From contig NW_026019253.1 in assembly GCF_932526225.1 (NCBI RefSeq), positions 1 to 37,626 on the forward strand: a stretch of DNA of 37,626 nt, read 5' to 3'. Of the stretch, positions 13,085 to 25,848 are shown piece after piece. The notes beneath the pieces were generated by a model. The model saw only the letters and a program-made list of their open reading frames with translations, had not been told where the DNA came from and did no database searches. Each line of letters opens with the position of its first letter. Position 1 is the stretch's first letter. This DNA comes from Nematostella vectensis (lineage: Eukaryota > Cnidaria > Anthozoa > Actiniaria > Edwardsiidae). The position numbers and the translations under genes are program-made.

Positions 13085-13139
13085 TAATGATGAGTAATGA
13101 TGAGTAATGATGAGCATTACTCATCATTACTCATCATTA
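13085..13139. repeat. Inverted patch 1 / hairpin (25-bp arms, 5-nt loop)
   Basis: 13115-13139 is the perfect reverse complement of 13085-13109, separated by atgag. It is 25 bp of the array in opposite orientation. The right side can also pair: 13121-13134 is complementary to 13141-13154 around a 6-nt loop. Orientation returns to + with a single g at 13140. Flipping costs 1 bp of register (31 bp occupy the space of 30). Confidence 0.96.
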
Positions 13140-13154
13140 GATGAGTAATGATGA

Positions 13155-13574
13155 TTAATGATGATTAATGATGATTTATGATGATTAATGATGATTAATG
13201 ATGATTAATGATGATTTATGATGATTAATGATGATTTATGATGATTTATGATGATTTACGATGATTTATGAAGATTTATGATGATTTATGAAGATTTATG
13301 ATGATTTATGATGATTTATGATGATTAATGATGATTTATGATGATTTACGATGATTTATGAAGATTTATGATGATTTATGAAGATTTATGAAGATTTTTG
13401 ATGATTAATGATGATTAATGATGATTTTTGATGATTTTTGATGATTAATGATGATTTGTGATGATTTTTGATGATTAATGATGATTAATGATGATTTTTG
13501 ATGATTAATGATGATTAATGATGATTTATGATGATTAATGATGATTAATGATGATTTATGATGATTTTTGATGA
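13155..13574 (+). repeat. TTT block 2
   Basis: Follows inverted patch 1 directly. It has the same internal tags as TTT block 1 with extra ttaatgatga units at its left end, and is 420 bp long against 360. Confidence 0.93.
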
Positions 13575-14204
13575 GTAATGATGATTAATGATGAGTAATG
13601 ATGATTAATGATGAGTAATGATGAGTAATGATGAGTAATGATGAGTAATGATGAGAAATGATGATTAATGATGAGTAATGATGAGTAATGATGAGTAATG
13701 ATGAGTAATGATGAGTAATGATGAGTAATGATGATTAATGATGATTAATGATGAGTAATGATGAGTAATGATGAGTAATGATGAGTAATGATGAGTAATG
13801 ATGAGTAATGATGAGTAATGATGAGTAATGATGAGTAATGATGTGTAATGATGAGTAATGATGAGTAATGATAAGTAATGATGAGTAATGATGAGTAATG
13901 ATGAGTAATGATGAGTAATGATGAGTAATGATGAGTAATGATGAGTAATGATGAGTAATGATGAGTAATGATGAGTAATGATGAGTAATGATGATTAATG
14001 ATGATTAATGATGATTAATGATGATTTATGATGAGTAATGATGATTAATGATGAGTAATGATGAGTAATGATGAGTAATGATGAGTAATGATGAGTAATG
14101 ATGAGTAATGATGAGTAATGATGAGTAATGATGAGTAATGATGAGTAATGATGAGTAATGATGAGTAATGATGATTAATGATGAGTAATGATGAGTAATG
14201 ATGA

Positions 14205-14244
14205 GTAACGATGAGTAACGATGAGTAACGATGAGTAACGATGA
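14205..14244 (+). repeat. A block 5, contracted (4 x gtaacgatga)
   Basis: Only four CpG-bearing units are present instead of eight. An extra canonical unit then lies before the flanking ttaatgatga, and the isolated gtaacgatga is at 14275. The contraction is shared with 17127, so it predates the 2,922-bp duplication. Confidence 0.94.
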
Positions 14245-14294
14245 GTAATGATGATTAATGATGAGTAATGATGAGTAACGATGATTAATGATGA

Positions 14295-14314
14295 GTAATG
14301 ATCAGTAATAATGA
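14295..14314 (+). repeat. gtaatgatca / gtaataatga junction tag
   Basis: The same two-unit tag opens the window (1-20) and recurs at 17217. At 1 and 17217 it leads into a TTT block; here it leads within 70 bp into marker B. This marks a recombination joint at the boundary of the 2,922-bp copies. Confidence 0.88.
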
Positions 14315-14384
14315 GTAATGATGATTAATGATGATTAATGATGAGTAATGATGATTAATGATGAGTAATGATGATTAATGATGA

Positions 14385-14394
14385 GTTAAAATGA
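14385..14394 (+). repeat. B marker 4 (gttaaaatga)
   Basis: Unlike the other four B markers it is 180 bp, not about 400 bp, from its nearest upstream A block, because it sits just right of the tandem-duplication joint. Confidence 0.92.
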
Positions 14395-15424
14395 GTAATG
14401 ATGATTAATGATGAGTAATGATGAGTAATGATGAGTAATGATGAGTAATGATGAGTAATGATGAGTAATGATGAGTAATGATGAGTAATGATGAGTAATG
14501 ATGAGTAATGATGAGTAATGATGAGTAATGATGATTAATGATGATTAATGATGATTAATGATGATTAATGATGATTTATGATGATTTATGATGATTAATG
14601 ATGAGTAATGATGATTAATGATGAGTAATGATGATTAATGATGATTAATGATGAGTAATGATGAGTAATGATGATTAATGATGATTAATGATGAGTAATG
14701 ATGATTAATGATGATTAATGATGATTAATGATTAGTAATGATGAGTAATGATGAGTAATGATGAGTAATGATGATTAATGATGAGTAATGATGAGTAATG
14801 ATGAGAAATGATGACTAATGATGAGTAATGATGAGTAATGATGAGTAATGATGATTAATGATGAGTAATGATGAGTAATGATGAGAAATGATGACTAATG
14901 ATGAGTAATGATGAGTAATGATGATTAATGATGAGTAATGATGAGTAATGATGATTAATGATGAGTATTGATGAGTAATGATGAGTAATGATGAGTAATG
15001 ATGATTAATGATGATTAATGATGATAAATGATGATTAATGATGAGTAATGATAATTAATGATGAGTAATGATGATTAATGATGATTAATGATGATTAATG
15101 ATGATTAATGATGATTAATGATGAGTAATGGTGAGTAATGATGAGTAATGATGAGTAATGATGAGTAATGATGAGTAATGATGAGTAATGATGAGTAATG
15201 ATGAGTAATGATGAGTAATGATGAGTAATGATGATTAATGATGAGTAATGATGAGTAATGATGAGTAATGATGAGTAATGATGAGTAATGATGAGTAATG
15301 ATGATTAATGTTGAGTAATGATGATTAATGATGAGTAATAATGAGTAATGATGATTAATGATGAGTAATGATGATTAATGATGAGTAATGATGAGTAATG
15401 ATGATTAATGATGAGTAATGATGA

Positions 15425-15614
15425 TTAATGACGAGTAATGATGAGTAATGATGATTAATGATGAGTAATGATGAGTAATGAGGATTAATGATGAGTAATG
15501 AGGATTAATGATGAGTAATGATGATTAATGATGAGTAATGATGAGTAATGATGATTAATGATGAGTAATGATGAGAAATGATGATTAATGATGAGTAATG
15601 ATTAGTAATCATGA
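15425..15614 (+). repeat. C module 5
   Basis: Copy of 12503-12692 at +2,922 bp. Its first tag is ttaatgacga instead of gtaatgacga, a private change. Confidence 0.92.
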
Positions 15615-15714
15615 TTAATGATGAGTAATGATGATTAATGATAAGTAATGATGATTAATGATGAGTAATGATGAGTAATGATGATTAATGATGAGTAATG
15701 ATGAGTAATGATGA

Positions 15715-15735
15715 GTTTATGATGAGTAAGGATGA
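15715..15735 (+). repeat. D marker 4
   Basis: Copy of D marker 3 at +2,922 bp, again followed by the otherwise rare ttaattatga. The next D is 9,313 bp away, beyond the E-rich region. Confidence 0.95.
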
Positions 15736-16006
15736 TTAATTATGAGTAATGATGAGTAATGATGAGTAATGATGATTAATGATGAGTAATGATGAGTAAT
15801 GATGAGTAATGATGAGTAATGATGAGTAATGATGAGTAATGATGAGTAATGATGATTAATGATGAGTAATGATGAGTAATGATGAGTAATGATGAGTAAT
15901 GATGAGTAATGATGATTAATGATGAGTAATGATGAGTAATGATGAGTAATGATGAGTAATGATGAGTAATGATGAGTAATGATGAGTAATGATGAGTAAT
16001 GATGAT

Positions 16007-16061
16007 TAATGATGAGTAATGATGAGTAATGATGAGCATTACTCATCATTACTCATCATTA
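16007..16061. repeat. Inverted patch 2 / hairpin
   Basis: Identical to patch 1 in arms, loop and both junctions. The inverted segment is 16037-16061. Confidence 0.96.
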
Positions 16062-16076
16062 GATGAGTAATGATGA

Positions 16077-16496
16077 TTAATGATGATTAATGATGATTTA
16101 TGATGATTAATGATGATTAATGATGATTAATGATGATTTATGATGATTAATGATGATTTATGATGATTTATGATGATTTACGATGATTTATGAAGATTTA
16201 TGATGATTTATGAAGATTTATGATGATTTATGATGATTTATGATGATTAATGATGATTTATGATGATTTACGATGATTTATGAAGATTTATGATGATTTA
16301 TGAAGATTTATGAAGATTTTTGATGATTAATGATGATTAATGATGATTTTTGATGATTTTTGATGATTAATGATGATTTGTGATGATTTTTGATGATTAA
16401 TGATGATTAATGATGATTTTTGATGATTAATGATGATTAATGATGATTTATGATGATTAATGATGATTAATGATGATTTATGATGATTTTTGAAGA
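16077..16496 (+). repeat. TTT block 3
   Basis: Copy of TTT block 2 at +2,922 bp. The last unit is tttttgaaga rather than tttttgatga. Confidence 0.93.
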
Positions 16497-17126
16497 GTAA
16501 TGATGATTAATGATGAGTAATGATGATTAATGATGAGTAATGATGAGTAATGATGAGTAATGATGAGTAATGATGAGAAATGATGATTAATGATGAGTAA
16601 TGATGAGTAATGATGAGTAATGATGAGTAATGATGAGTAATGATGAGTAATGATGATTAATGATGATTAATGATGAGTAATGATGAGTAATGATGAGTAA
16701 TGATGAGTAATGATGAGTAATGATGAGTAATGATGAGTAATGATGAGTAATGATGAGTAATGATGTGTAATGATGAGTAATGATGAGTAATGATAAGTAA
16801 TGATGAGTAATGATGAGTAATGATGAGTAATGATCAGTAATGATGAGTAATGATGAGTAATGATGAGTAATGATGAGTAATGATGAGTAATGATGAGTAA
16901 TGATGAGTAATGATGATTAATGATGATTAATGATGATTAATGATGATTTATGATGAGTAATGATGATTAATGATGAGTAATGATGAGTAATGATGAGTAA
17001 TGATGAGTAATGATGAGTAATGATGAGTAATGATGAGTAATGATGAGTAATGATGAGTAATGATGAGTAATGATGAGTAATGATGAGTAATGATGATTAA
17101 TGATGAGTAATGATGAGTAATGATGA

Positions 17127-17166
17127 GTAACGATGAGTAACGATGAGTAACGATGAGTAACGATGA
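17127..17166 (+). repeat. A block 6, contracted (4 x gtaacgatga)
   Basis: Copy of 14205-14244 at exactly +2,922 bp, with the isolated gtaacgatga at 17197. Confidence 0.94.
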
Positions 17167-17286
17167 GTAATGATGATTAATGATGAGTAATGATGAGTAA
17201 CGATGATTAATGATGAGTAATGATCAGTAATAATGAGTAATGATGATTAATGATGAGTAATGATGAGTAATGATGAGTAATGATGA

Positions 17287-17656
17287 GTAATGATGATTTA
17301 TGATGATTAATGATGATTTATGATGATTTATGATGATTTACGATGATTTATGAAGATTTATGATAATTTATGAAGATTTATGATGATTTATGATGATTTA
17401 TGATGATTTATGATGATTTATGATGATTTATGATGATTTACGATGATTTATGAAGATTTATGATGATTTATGAAGATTTATGAAGATTTTTGATGATTAA
17501 TGATGATTAATGATGATTTTTGATGATTTTTGATGATTTGTGATGATTTTTGATGATTAATGATGATTTTTGATGATTAATGATGATTAATGATGATTTA
17601 TGATGATTAATGATGATTAATGATGATTTATGATGATTTATGATGATTTTTGATGA
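17287..17656 (+). repeat. TTT block 4
   Basis: Copy of TTT block 1, including the rare tttatgataa tag. It has an extra tttatgatga near its right end and lacks the tttataatga change. Confidence 0.93.
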
Positions 17657-18026
17657 GTAATGATGATTAATGATGAGTAATGATGAGTAATGATGAGTAA
17701 TGATGAGTAATGATGAGTAATGATGAGTAATGATGAGTAATGATGAGTAATGATGAGTAATGATGAGTAATGATGAGTAATGATGAGTAATGATGAGTAA
17801 TGATAAGTAATGATGAGTAATGATGAGTAATGATGAGTAATGATGAGTAATGATGAGTAATGATGAGTAATGATGAGTAATGATGAGTAATGATGAGTAA
17901 TGATGAGTAATGATGAGTAATGATGAGTAATGATGAGTAATGATGAGTAATGATGAGTAATGATGAGTAATGATGAGTAATGATGATTAATGATGAGTAA
18001 TGATGAGTAATGATGATTAATGATGA

Positions 18027-18336
18027 GTAATGATGAGTAATGATGAGTAATGATGAGTAATGATGAGTAATGATGAGTAATGATGAGTAATGATGAGTAA
18101 TGATGAGTAATGATGAGTAATGATGAGTAATGATGAGTAATGATGAGTAATGATGAGTAATGATGAGTAATGATGAGTAATGATGAGTAATGATGAGTAA
18201 TGATGAGTAATGATGAGTAATGATGAGTAATGATGAGTAATGATGAGTAATGATGAGTAATGATGAGTAATGATGAGTAATGATGAGTAATGATGAGTAA
18301 TGATGAGTAATGATGAGTAATGATGAGTAATGATGA
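18027..18336 (+). repeat. Homogeneous canonical run (31 units)
   Basis: Thirty-one consecutive gtaatgatga units, the counterpart of 791-1120 but two units shorter. Confidence 0.87.
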
Positions 18337-18616
18337 ATAATGATGAGTAATGATGAGTAATGATGATTAATGATGAGTAATGATGATTAATGATGAGTAA
18401 TGACGATTAATGATGAGTAATGATGATTAATGATGATTAATGATGAGTAATGATGATTAATGATGAGAAATGATGATTAATGATGATTAATGATGAGTAA
18501 TGATGATTAATGATGAGAAATGATGAGTAATGATGAGAAATGATGAGTAATGATGAGTAATGATGAGTAATGATGAGTAATGATGAGTAATGATGAGTAA
18601 TGATGAGTAATGATGA

Positions 18617-18696
18617 GTAACGATGAGTAACGATGAGTAACGATGAGTAACGATGAGTAACGATGAGTAACGATGAGTAACGATGAGTAACGATGA
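18617..18696 (+). repeat. A block 7 (8 x gtaacgatga)
   Basis: Eight units. It matches segment 1 on the left and the 5592 copy on the right, so the mosaic crossover lies in or near this block. Confidence 0.95.
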
Positions 18697-19016
18697 TTAA
18701 TGATGAGTAATGATGAGTAACGATGATTAATGATGAGTAATGATGAGTAATGATGAGTAATGATGATTAATGATGAGTAATGATGAGTAATGATGAGTAA
18801 TGATGAGTAATGATGAGTAATGATGAGTAATGATGAGTAATGATGAGTAATGATGAGTAATGATGAGTAATGATGAGTAATGATGAGTAATGATGAGTAA
18901 TGATGAGTAATGATGAGTAATGACGATTAATGATGAGTAATGATGATTAATGATGAGTAATGATGAGTAATGATGAGTAATGATGATTAATGATGAGTAA
19001 TGATGATTAATGATGA

Positions 19017-19026
19017 GTTAAAATGA
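19017..19026 (+). repeat. B marker 5 (gttaaaatga)
   Basis: It lies 400 bp after A block 7. It is the last B in the window; none occurs in the right half. Confidence 0.92.
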
Positions 19027-19156
19027 GTAATGATGATTAATGATGAGTAATGATGAGTAATGATGAGTAATGATGAGTAATGATGAGTAATGATGAGTAA
19101 TGATGAGTAATGATGAGTAATGATGAGTAATGATGAGAAATGATGATTAATGATGA

Positions 19157-19177
19157 TTTAATGATGATTGATGATGA
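19157..19177 (+). repeat. Private off-register event (tttaatgatga, ttgatgatga)
   Basis: An 11-bp unit with one extra t is followed by a unit with a to g. It permanently shifts register by +1 and has no copy elsewhere. It is the only register shift outside D and I elements in the first 36.3 kb. Confidence 0.9.
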
Positions 19178-20107
19178 GTAATGATGATTAATGATGAGAA
19201 ATGATGAGTAATGATGAGAAATGATGATTAATGATGATTAATGATGATTTATGATGATTTATGATGATTAATGATGAGTAATGATGATTAATGATGAGTA
19301 ATGATGATTAATGATGATTAATGATGAGTAATGATGAGTAATGATGATTAATGATGATTAATGATGAGTAATGATGATTAATGATGATTAATGATGATTA
19401 ATGATTAGTAATGATGAGTAATGATGAGTAATGATGAGTAATGATGATTAATGATGAGTAATGATGAGTAATGATGAGAAATGATGACTAATGATGAGTA
19501 ATGATGAGTAATGATGAGTAATGATGAGTAATGATGATTAATGATGAGTAATGATGAGTAATGATGAGAAATGATGACTAATGATGAGTAATGATGAGTA
19601 ATGATGATTAATGATGAGTAATGATGAGTAATGATGATTAATGATGAGTAATGATGAGTAATGATGAGTGATGATGAGTAATGATGATTAATGATGATTA
19701 ATGATGATAAATGATGATTAATGATGAGTAATGATAATTAATGATGAGTAATGATGATTAATGTTGATTAATGATGATTAATGATGATTAATGATGATTA
19801 ATGATGAGTAATGGTGAGTAATGATGAGTAATGATGAGTAATGATGAGTAATGATGAGTAATGATGAGTAATGATGAGTAATGATGAGTAATGATGAGTA
19901 ATGATGAGTAATGATGATTAATGATGAGTAATGATGAGTAATGATGAGTAATGATGAGTAATGATGAGTAATGATGAGTAATGATGATTAATGATGAGTA
20001 ATGATGATTAATGATGAGTAATAATGAGTAATGATGATTAATGATGAGTAATGATGATTAATGATGAGTAATGATGAGTAATGATGATCAATGATGAGTA
20101 ATGATGA

Positions 20108-20297
20108 GTAATGACGAGTAATGATGAGTAATGATGATTAATGATGAGTAATGATGAGTAATGAGGATTAATGATGAGTAATGAGGATTAATGATGAGTA
20201 ATGATGATTAATGATGAGTAATGATGAGTAATGATGATTAATGATGAGTAATGATGAGAAATGATGATTAATGATGAGTAATGATTAGTAATCATGA
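20108..20297 (+). repeat. C module 6
   Basis: Full tag order with gtaatcatga at 20288. It leads into an E block, like C modules 2 and 3. It is the last complete C module. Confidence 0.92.
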
Positions 20298-20417
20298 TTA
20301 ATGATGAGTAATGATGATTAATGATGAGTAATGATGATTAATGATGAGTAATGATGAGTAATGATGATTAATGATGATTAATGATGAGTAATGATGATTA
20401 ATGATGAGTAATGATGA

Positions 20418-23400
20418 TCAATGATGAGTAATGATAATTAATGATGAGTAATGATGATTACTGATGATCAATGATGATCAATGATGATTAATGATGATCA
20501 ATGATGATTAATGATGATTTATGATGATCAATGATGATTAATGATGATCAATGATGATTAATGATGATTTATGATGATCAATGATGATTAATGATGATTA
20601 ATGAAGAATAATGATGATTTATGATGATCAATGATGATTAATGATGATTAATGATGAGTAATGATGAGTAATGATGAGTAATGATGAGTAATGATGAGTA
20701 ATGATAAGTAATGATGATTAATGATGAGTAATGGTGATTAATGATGATTAATGATGATCAATGATGATTAATGATGATTTATGATGATTAATGATGATAA
20801 ATGATGATAAATGATGATTAATGATGATCAATGATGATTAATGATGATTAATGATGATCAATGATGATTAATGATGATTAATGATGATTAATGATGATTA
20901 ATGATGATCAATGATGATTAATGATGATTAATGATGATTAATGATGATTAATGATGATTAATGATGATTAATGATGATTAATGATGATTAATGATGATCA
21001 ATGATGATTAATGATGATTAATGATGATTAATGATGAGTAATGATGATTAATGATGAGTAATGATGAGTAATGATGATTAATGATGAGTAATGATTAGTA
21101 ATGATGAGTAATGATGAGTAATGATGATTAATGATGAGTAATGATGAGTAATGACGAGTAATGATGAGTAATGATGATTAATGATGAGTAATGATGAGTA
21201 ATGAGGATTAATGATGAGTAATGATGATTAATGATAATTAATGATGATTAATGATGATTAATGATGATCAATGATGATTAATGATGATCAATGATGATTA
21301 ATGATGTTCAATGATGATTAATGATGATTTATGATGATCAATGATGATTAATGATGATCAATGATGATTAATGATGATCAATGATGATTAATGATGATCA
21401 ATGATGATTAATGATGATTTATGATGATCAATGATGATTAATGATGGTCAATGATGATTAATGATGATTTATGATGATTAATGATGATCAATGATGATTA
21501 ATGATGATTAATGATGATTAATGATGATTAATGATGATTAATGATGAGTAATGATGATTATTGATGAGTAATGATGAGTAATGATAATTAATGATGAGTA
21601 ATGATGATTAATGATGAGTAATGATGATTAATGATGATTAATGATGAGTAATGATGATTAATGATGAGTAATGATGAGTAATGATGATTTATGATGATTA
21701 ATGATGATTAATGATGATTAATGATGAGTAATGATGAGTAATGATGAGTAATGATGAGTAATGACGAGTAATGACGAGTAATGATGAGTAATGATGATCA
21801 ATGATGATTAATGATGATCAATGATGATTAATGATGATTTATGATGATCAATGATGATTAATGATGATTAATGAAGAATAATGATGATTTATGATGATCA
21901 ATGATGATTAATGATGATTAATGATGAGTAATGATGAGTAATGATGAGTAATGATGAGTAATGATGAGTAATGATGAGTAATGGTGATTAATGATGATTA
22001 ATGATGATCAATGATGATTAATGATGATTTATGATGATTAATGATGATTTATGATGATTAATGATGATTAATGATGATCAATGATGATTAATGATGATCA
22101 ATGATGATCAATGATGATTAATGATGATTAATGATGATTAATGATGATTAATGATGATCAATGATGATTAATGATGATCAATGATGATTAATGATGATTA
22201 ATGATGATTAATGATGATTAATGATGATTAATGATGATCAATGATGATTAATGATGATCAATGATGATTAATGATGATCAATGATGATTAATGATGATCA
22301 ATGATGATTAATGATGAGTAATGATGAGTAATGATGATTAATGATGAGTAATGATGAGTAATGATGAGTAATGATGATTAATGATGAGTAATGATGAGTA
22401 ATGACGAGTAATGATGAGTAATGATGATTAATGATGAGTAATGATGAGTAATGAGGATTAATGATGAGTAATGATGATTAATGATGATTAATGATGATCA
22501 ATGATAATTAATGATGATTAATGATGATTAATGATGATCAATGATGATTAATGATGATCAATGATGATTAATGATGTTCAATGATGATAAATGATGATTT
22601 ATGATGATCAATGATGATTAATGATGATCAATGATGATTAATGATGATCAATGATGATTAATGATGATCAATGATGATTAATGATGATTTATGATGATCA
22701 ATGATGATTAATGATGGTCAATGATGATTAATGATGATTTATGATGATCAATGATGATTAATGATGATTAATGATGATTAATGATGATTAATGATGATTA
22801 ATGATGAGTAATGATGATTATTGATGAGTAATGATGAGTAATGATAATTAATGATGAGTAATGACGAGTAATGACGAGTAATGATGAGTAATGATGATTA
22901 ATGATGATTAATGATAAGTAATGATGAGTAATGATGATTTATGATGATTAATGATGATTAATGATGAGTAATGATGAGTAATGATGAGTAATGATGAGTA
23001 ATGACGAGTAATGACGAGTAATGATGAGTAATGATGATCAATGATGATTAATGATGATCAATGATGATTAATGATGATTTATGATGATCAATGATGATTA
23101 ATTATGATTAATGAAGAATAATGAAGAATAATGATGATTTATGATGATCAATGATGATTAATGATGATTAATGATGAGTAATGATGAGTAATGATGAGTA
23201 ATGATGAGTAATGATGAGTAATGATAAGTAATGATGATTAATGATGAGTAATGGTGATTAATGATGATTAATGATGATCAATGATGATTAATGATGATTT
23301 ATGATGATTAATGATGATTAATGATGATAAATGATGATTAATGATGATCAATGATGATTAATGATGATTAATGATGATCAATGATGATTAATGATGATTA

Positions 23401-24357
23401 ATGATGATTAATGATGATTAATGATGATCAATGATGATTAATGATGATTAATGATGATTAATGATGATTAATGATGATTAATGATGATTAATGATTATTA
23501 ATGATGATCAATGATGATTAATGATGATTAATGATGATTAATGATGATTAATGATGAGTAATGATGATTAATGATGAGTAATGATGAGTAATGATGATTA
23601 ATGATGAGTAATGATGAGTAATGTCGAGTAATGATGAGTAATGATGATTAATGATGAGTAATGATGAGTAATGACGAGTAATGATGAGTAATGATGATTA
23701 ATGATGAGTAATGATGAGTAATGAGGATTAATGATGAGTAATGATGATTAATGATGATTAATGATGATCAATGATAATTAATGATGATTAATGATGATTA
23801 ATGATGATCAATGATGATTAATGATGATCAATGATGATTAATGATGTTCAATGATGATTAATGATGATTTATGATGATCAATGATGATTAATGATGATCA
23901 ATGATGATTAATGATGATCAATGATGATTAATGATGATCAATGATGATTAATGATGATTTATGATGATCAATGATGATTAATGATGGTCAATGATGATTA
24001 ATGATGATTTATGATGATCAATGATGATTAATGATGATTAATGATGATTAATGATGATTTATGGTGATCAATGATGATTAATGATGATTAATGATGATTA
24101 ATGATGAGTAATGATGATTATTGATGAGTAATGATGAGTAATGATAATTAATGATGAGTAATGATGATTAATGATGAGTAATGATGATTAATGATGATTA
24201 ATGATGAGTAATGATGATTAATGATGAGTAATGATGAGTAATGATGATTTATGATGATTAATGATGATTAATGATGATTAATGATGATCAATGATGATTA
24301 ATGATGATTAATGATGATTAATGATGATTAATGATGATTAATGATGATCAATGATAA
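20418..24357 (+). repeat. E block 3 with about three 1.27-kb tandem repeats
   Basis: This is the longest tcaatgatga tract. Tags recur at near-constant distance: gtcaatgatg at 21447, 22717 and 23987 (1,270 bp each), attaatgaag at 20597, 21867 and 23107, and ttattgatga at 21558, 22818 and 24118. The third copy has a duplicated gaag unit (23107 and 23117) and a private ttaattatga. The first part repeats E block 2 at about +13.0 kb, then the 1.27-kb unit was amplified further. Confidence 0.9.
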
Positions 24358-25027
24358 TTAATGATGAGTAATGATGATTAATGATGATTAATGATGATTA
24401 ATGATGATTAATGATGATTAATGATGAGTAATGATGATTAATGATGAGTAATGATGAGTAATGATGAGTAATGATGAGTAATGATGAGTAATGATGAGTA
24501 ATGATGAGTAATGATGAGTAATGATGAGTAATGATGAGTAATGATGAGTAATGATGAGTAATGATGAGTAATGATGAGTAATGATGATTAATGATGAGTA
24601 ATGATGAGTAATGATGAGTAATGATGATTAATGATGATTAATGATGAGTAATGATGAGTAATGATGAGTAATGATAATTAATGATGAGTAATGATGATTA
24701 ATGATGATTAATGATGATTAATGATGATTAATGATGATTAATGATGATTAATGATGAGTAATGATGAGTAATGATGAGTAATGATGAGTAATGATGAGTA
24801 ATGATGAGTAATGATGAGTAATGATGAGTAATGATGAGTAATGATGAGTAATGATGAGTAATGATGAGTAATGATGAGTAATGATGAGTAATGATGATTA
24901 ATGATGAATAATGATGATTAATGATGAGTTATGATTAGTAATGATGATTAATGATGAGTAATGATGATTAATGATGATTAATGATGATTAATGATGAGTA
25001 ATGATGAGTAATGATGAGTAATGATGA

Positions 25028-25048
25028 GTTTATGATGAGTAAGGATGA
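25028..25048 (+). repeat. D marker 5
   Basis: First D after the E-rich region, with ataatgatga about 120 bp upstream as in later copies. The next D is 1,481 bp away. Confidence 0.94.
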
Positions 25049-25428
25049 TTAATGATGAGTAATGATGAGTAATGATGAGTAATGATGATTAATGATGAGT
25101 AATGATGAGTAATGATGAGTAATGATGAGTAATGATGAGTAATGATGAGTAATGATGAGTAATGATGAGTAATGATGATTAATGATGAGTAATGATGAGT
25201 AATGATGAGTAATGATGAGTAATGATGAGTAATGATGATTAATGATGAGTAATGATGAGTAATGATGAGTAATGATGAGTAATGAAGATTAATGATGAGT
25301 TATGATGAGTAATGATGAGTAATGATGATTAATGATGAGTAATGATGAGTAATGATGATTAATGATGATTAATGATGAGTAATGATGAGTAATGATGAGT
25401 AATGATGAGTAATGATGAGTAATGATGA

Positions 25429-25848
25429 TCAATGATGATTAATGATGATTTATGATGATCAATGATGATTAATGATGGTCAATGATGATTAATGATGATT
25501 TATGATGATCAATGATGATTAATGATGATTAATGATGATTAATGATGATTTATGGTGATCAATGATGATTAATGATGATTAATGATGATTAATAATGAGT
25601 AATGATGATTATTGATGAGTAATGATGAGTAATGATAATTAATGATGAGTAATGATGATTAATGATGAGTAATGATGATTAATGATGATTAATGATGAGT
25701 AATGATGATTAATGATGAGTAATGATGAGTAATGATGATTTATGATGATTAATGATGATTAATGATGATTAATGATGATCAATGATGATTAATGATGATT
25801 AATGATGATTAATGATGATTAATGATGATTAATGATGATCAATGATAA
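25429..25848 (+). repeat. E block 4
   Basis: Exact-offset copy (1,491 bp) of 23938-24357. It is the last E tract; GATC-bearing units are essentially absent from here to the window end apart from a lone tcaatgatga near 26379. Confidence 0.91.

Larger units (their letters stand above)
11423..17246 (+). repeat. Tandem pair of 2,922-bp HORs (B-C-D-I-TTT-A4)
   Basis: Every landmark repeats at exactly 2,922 bp: B 11463/14385, gtaatcatga 12683/15605, D 12793/15715, inverted patch 13115/16037, A4 14205/17127, gtaatgatca 14295/17217. The 2,922 is 292 units plus 2 bp, contributed by one D and one I event. I counted about ten substitutions and no net indel between copies, so the duplication looks recent. 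Private changes include gtaatgttga-type at 15311, tttttgaaga at 16487 and gtaatgatca at 16827. Exact breakpoints, near 11423 and 14305-14345, are blurred by the monomer repeat. Confidence 0.93.
17217..18936 (+). repeat. Second copy of HOR segment 1
   Basis: Matches 1-1720 at offset 17,216, with the same order from gtaatgatca through TTT block, gta run, ataatgatga (18337 against 1121), A block (18617 against 1401) and gtaatgacga (18917 against 1701). Whole-unit gains and losses inside the gta run cancel. Right of 18936 it continues as the 2.7-kb HOR type, which segment 1 does not. Confidence 0.9.

Noticed and set aside
12795-13127. Minus-strand open reading frames of 60-110 codons (also near 15717-16049, 27981-28244, 30776-31009, 34673-35005, 35444-35626)
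   Set aside because: They are pure translations of the satellite (a ten-residue repeat), begin in an inverted patch or at a TTG created by gcaatgatga, lack any non-repeat sequence, and are ended by the next variant monomer. No promoter, conserved domain or codon pattern supports a gene.
13085-13154. Rho-independent terminator at the hairpins
   Set aside because: The stems are AT-rich without a GC core, no run of T follows, and no gene precedes them.
17217-18936. Assembly duplication artefact of 1-1720
   Set aside because: The two copies differ by substitutions and by whole-unit indels at several places and continue into different sequence on the right, so they are distinct loci in the assembly. 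Raw reads would still be needed to exclude mis-joins.
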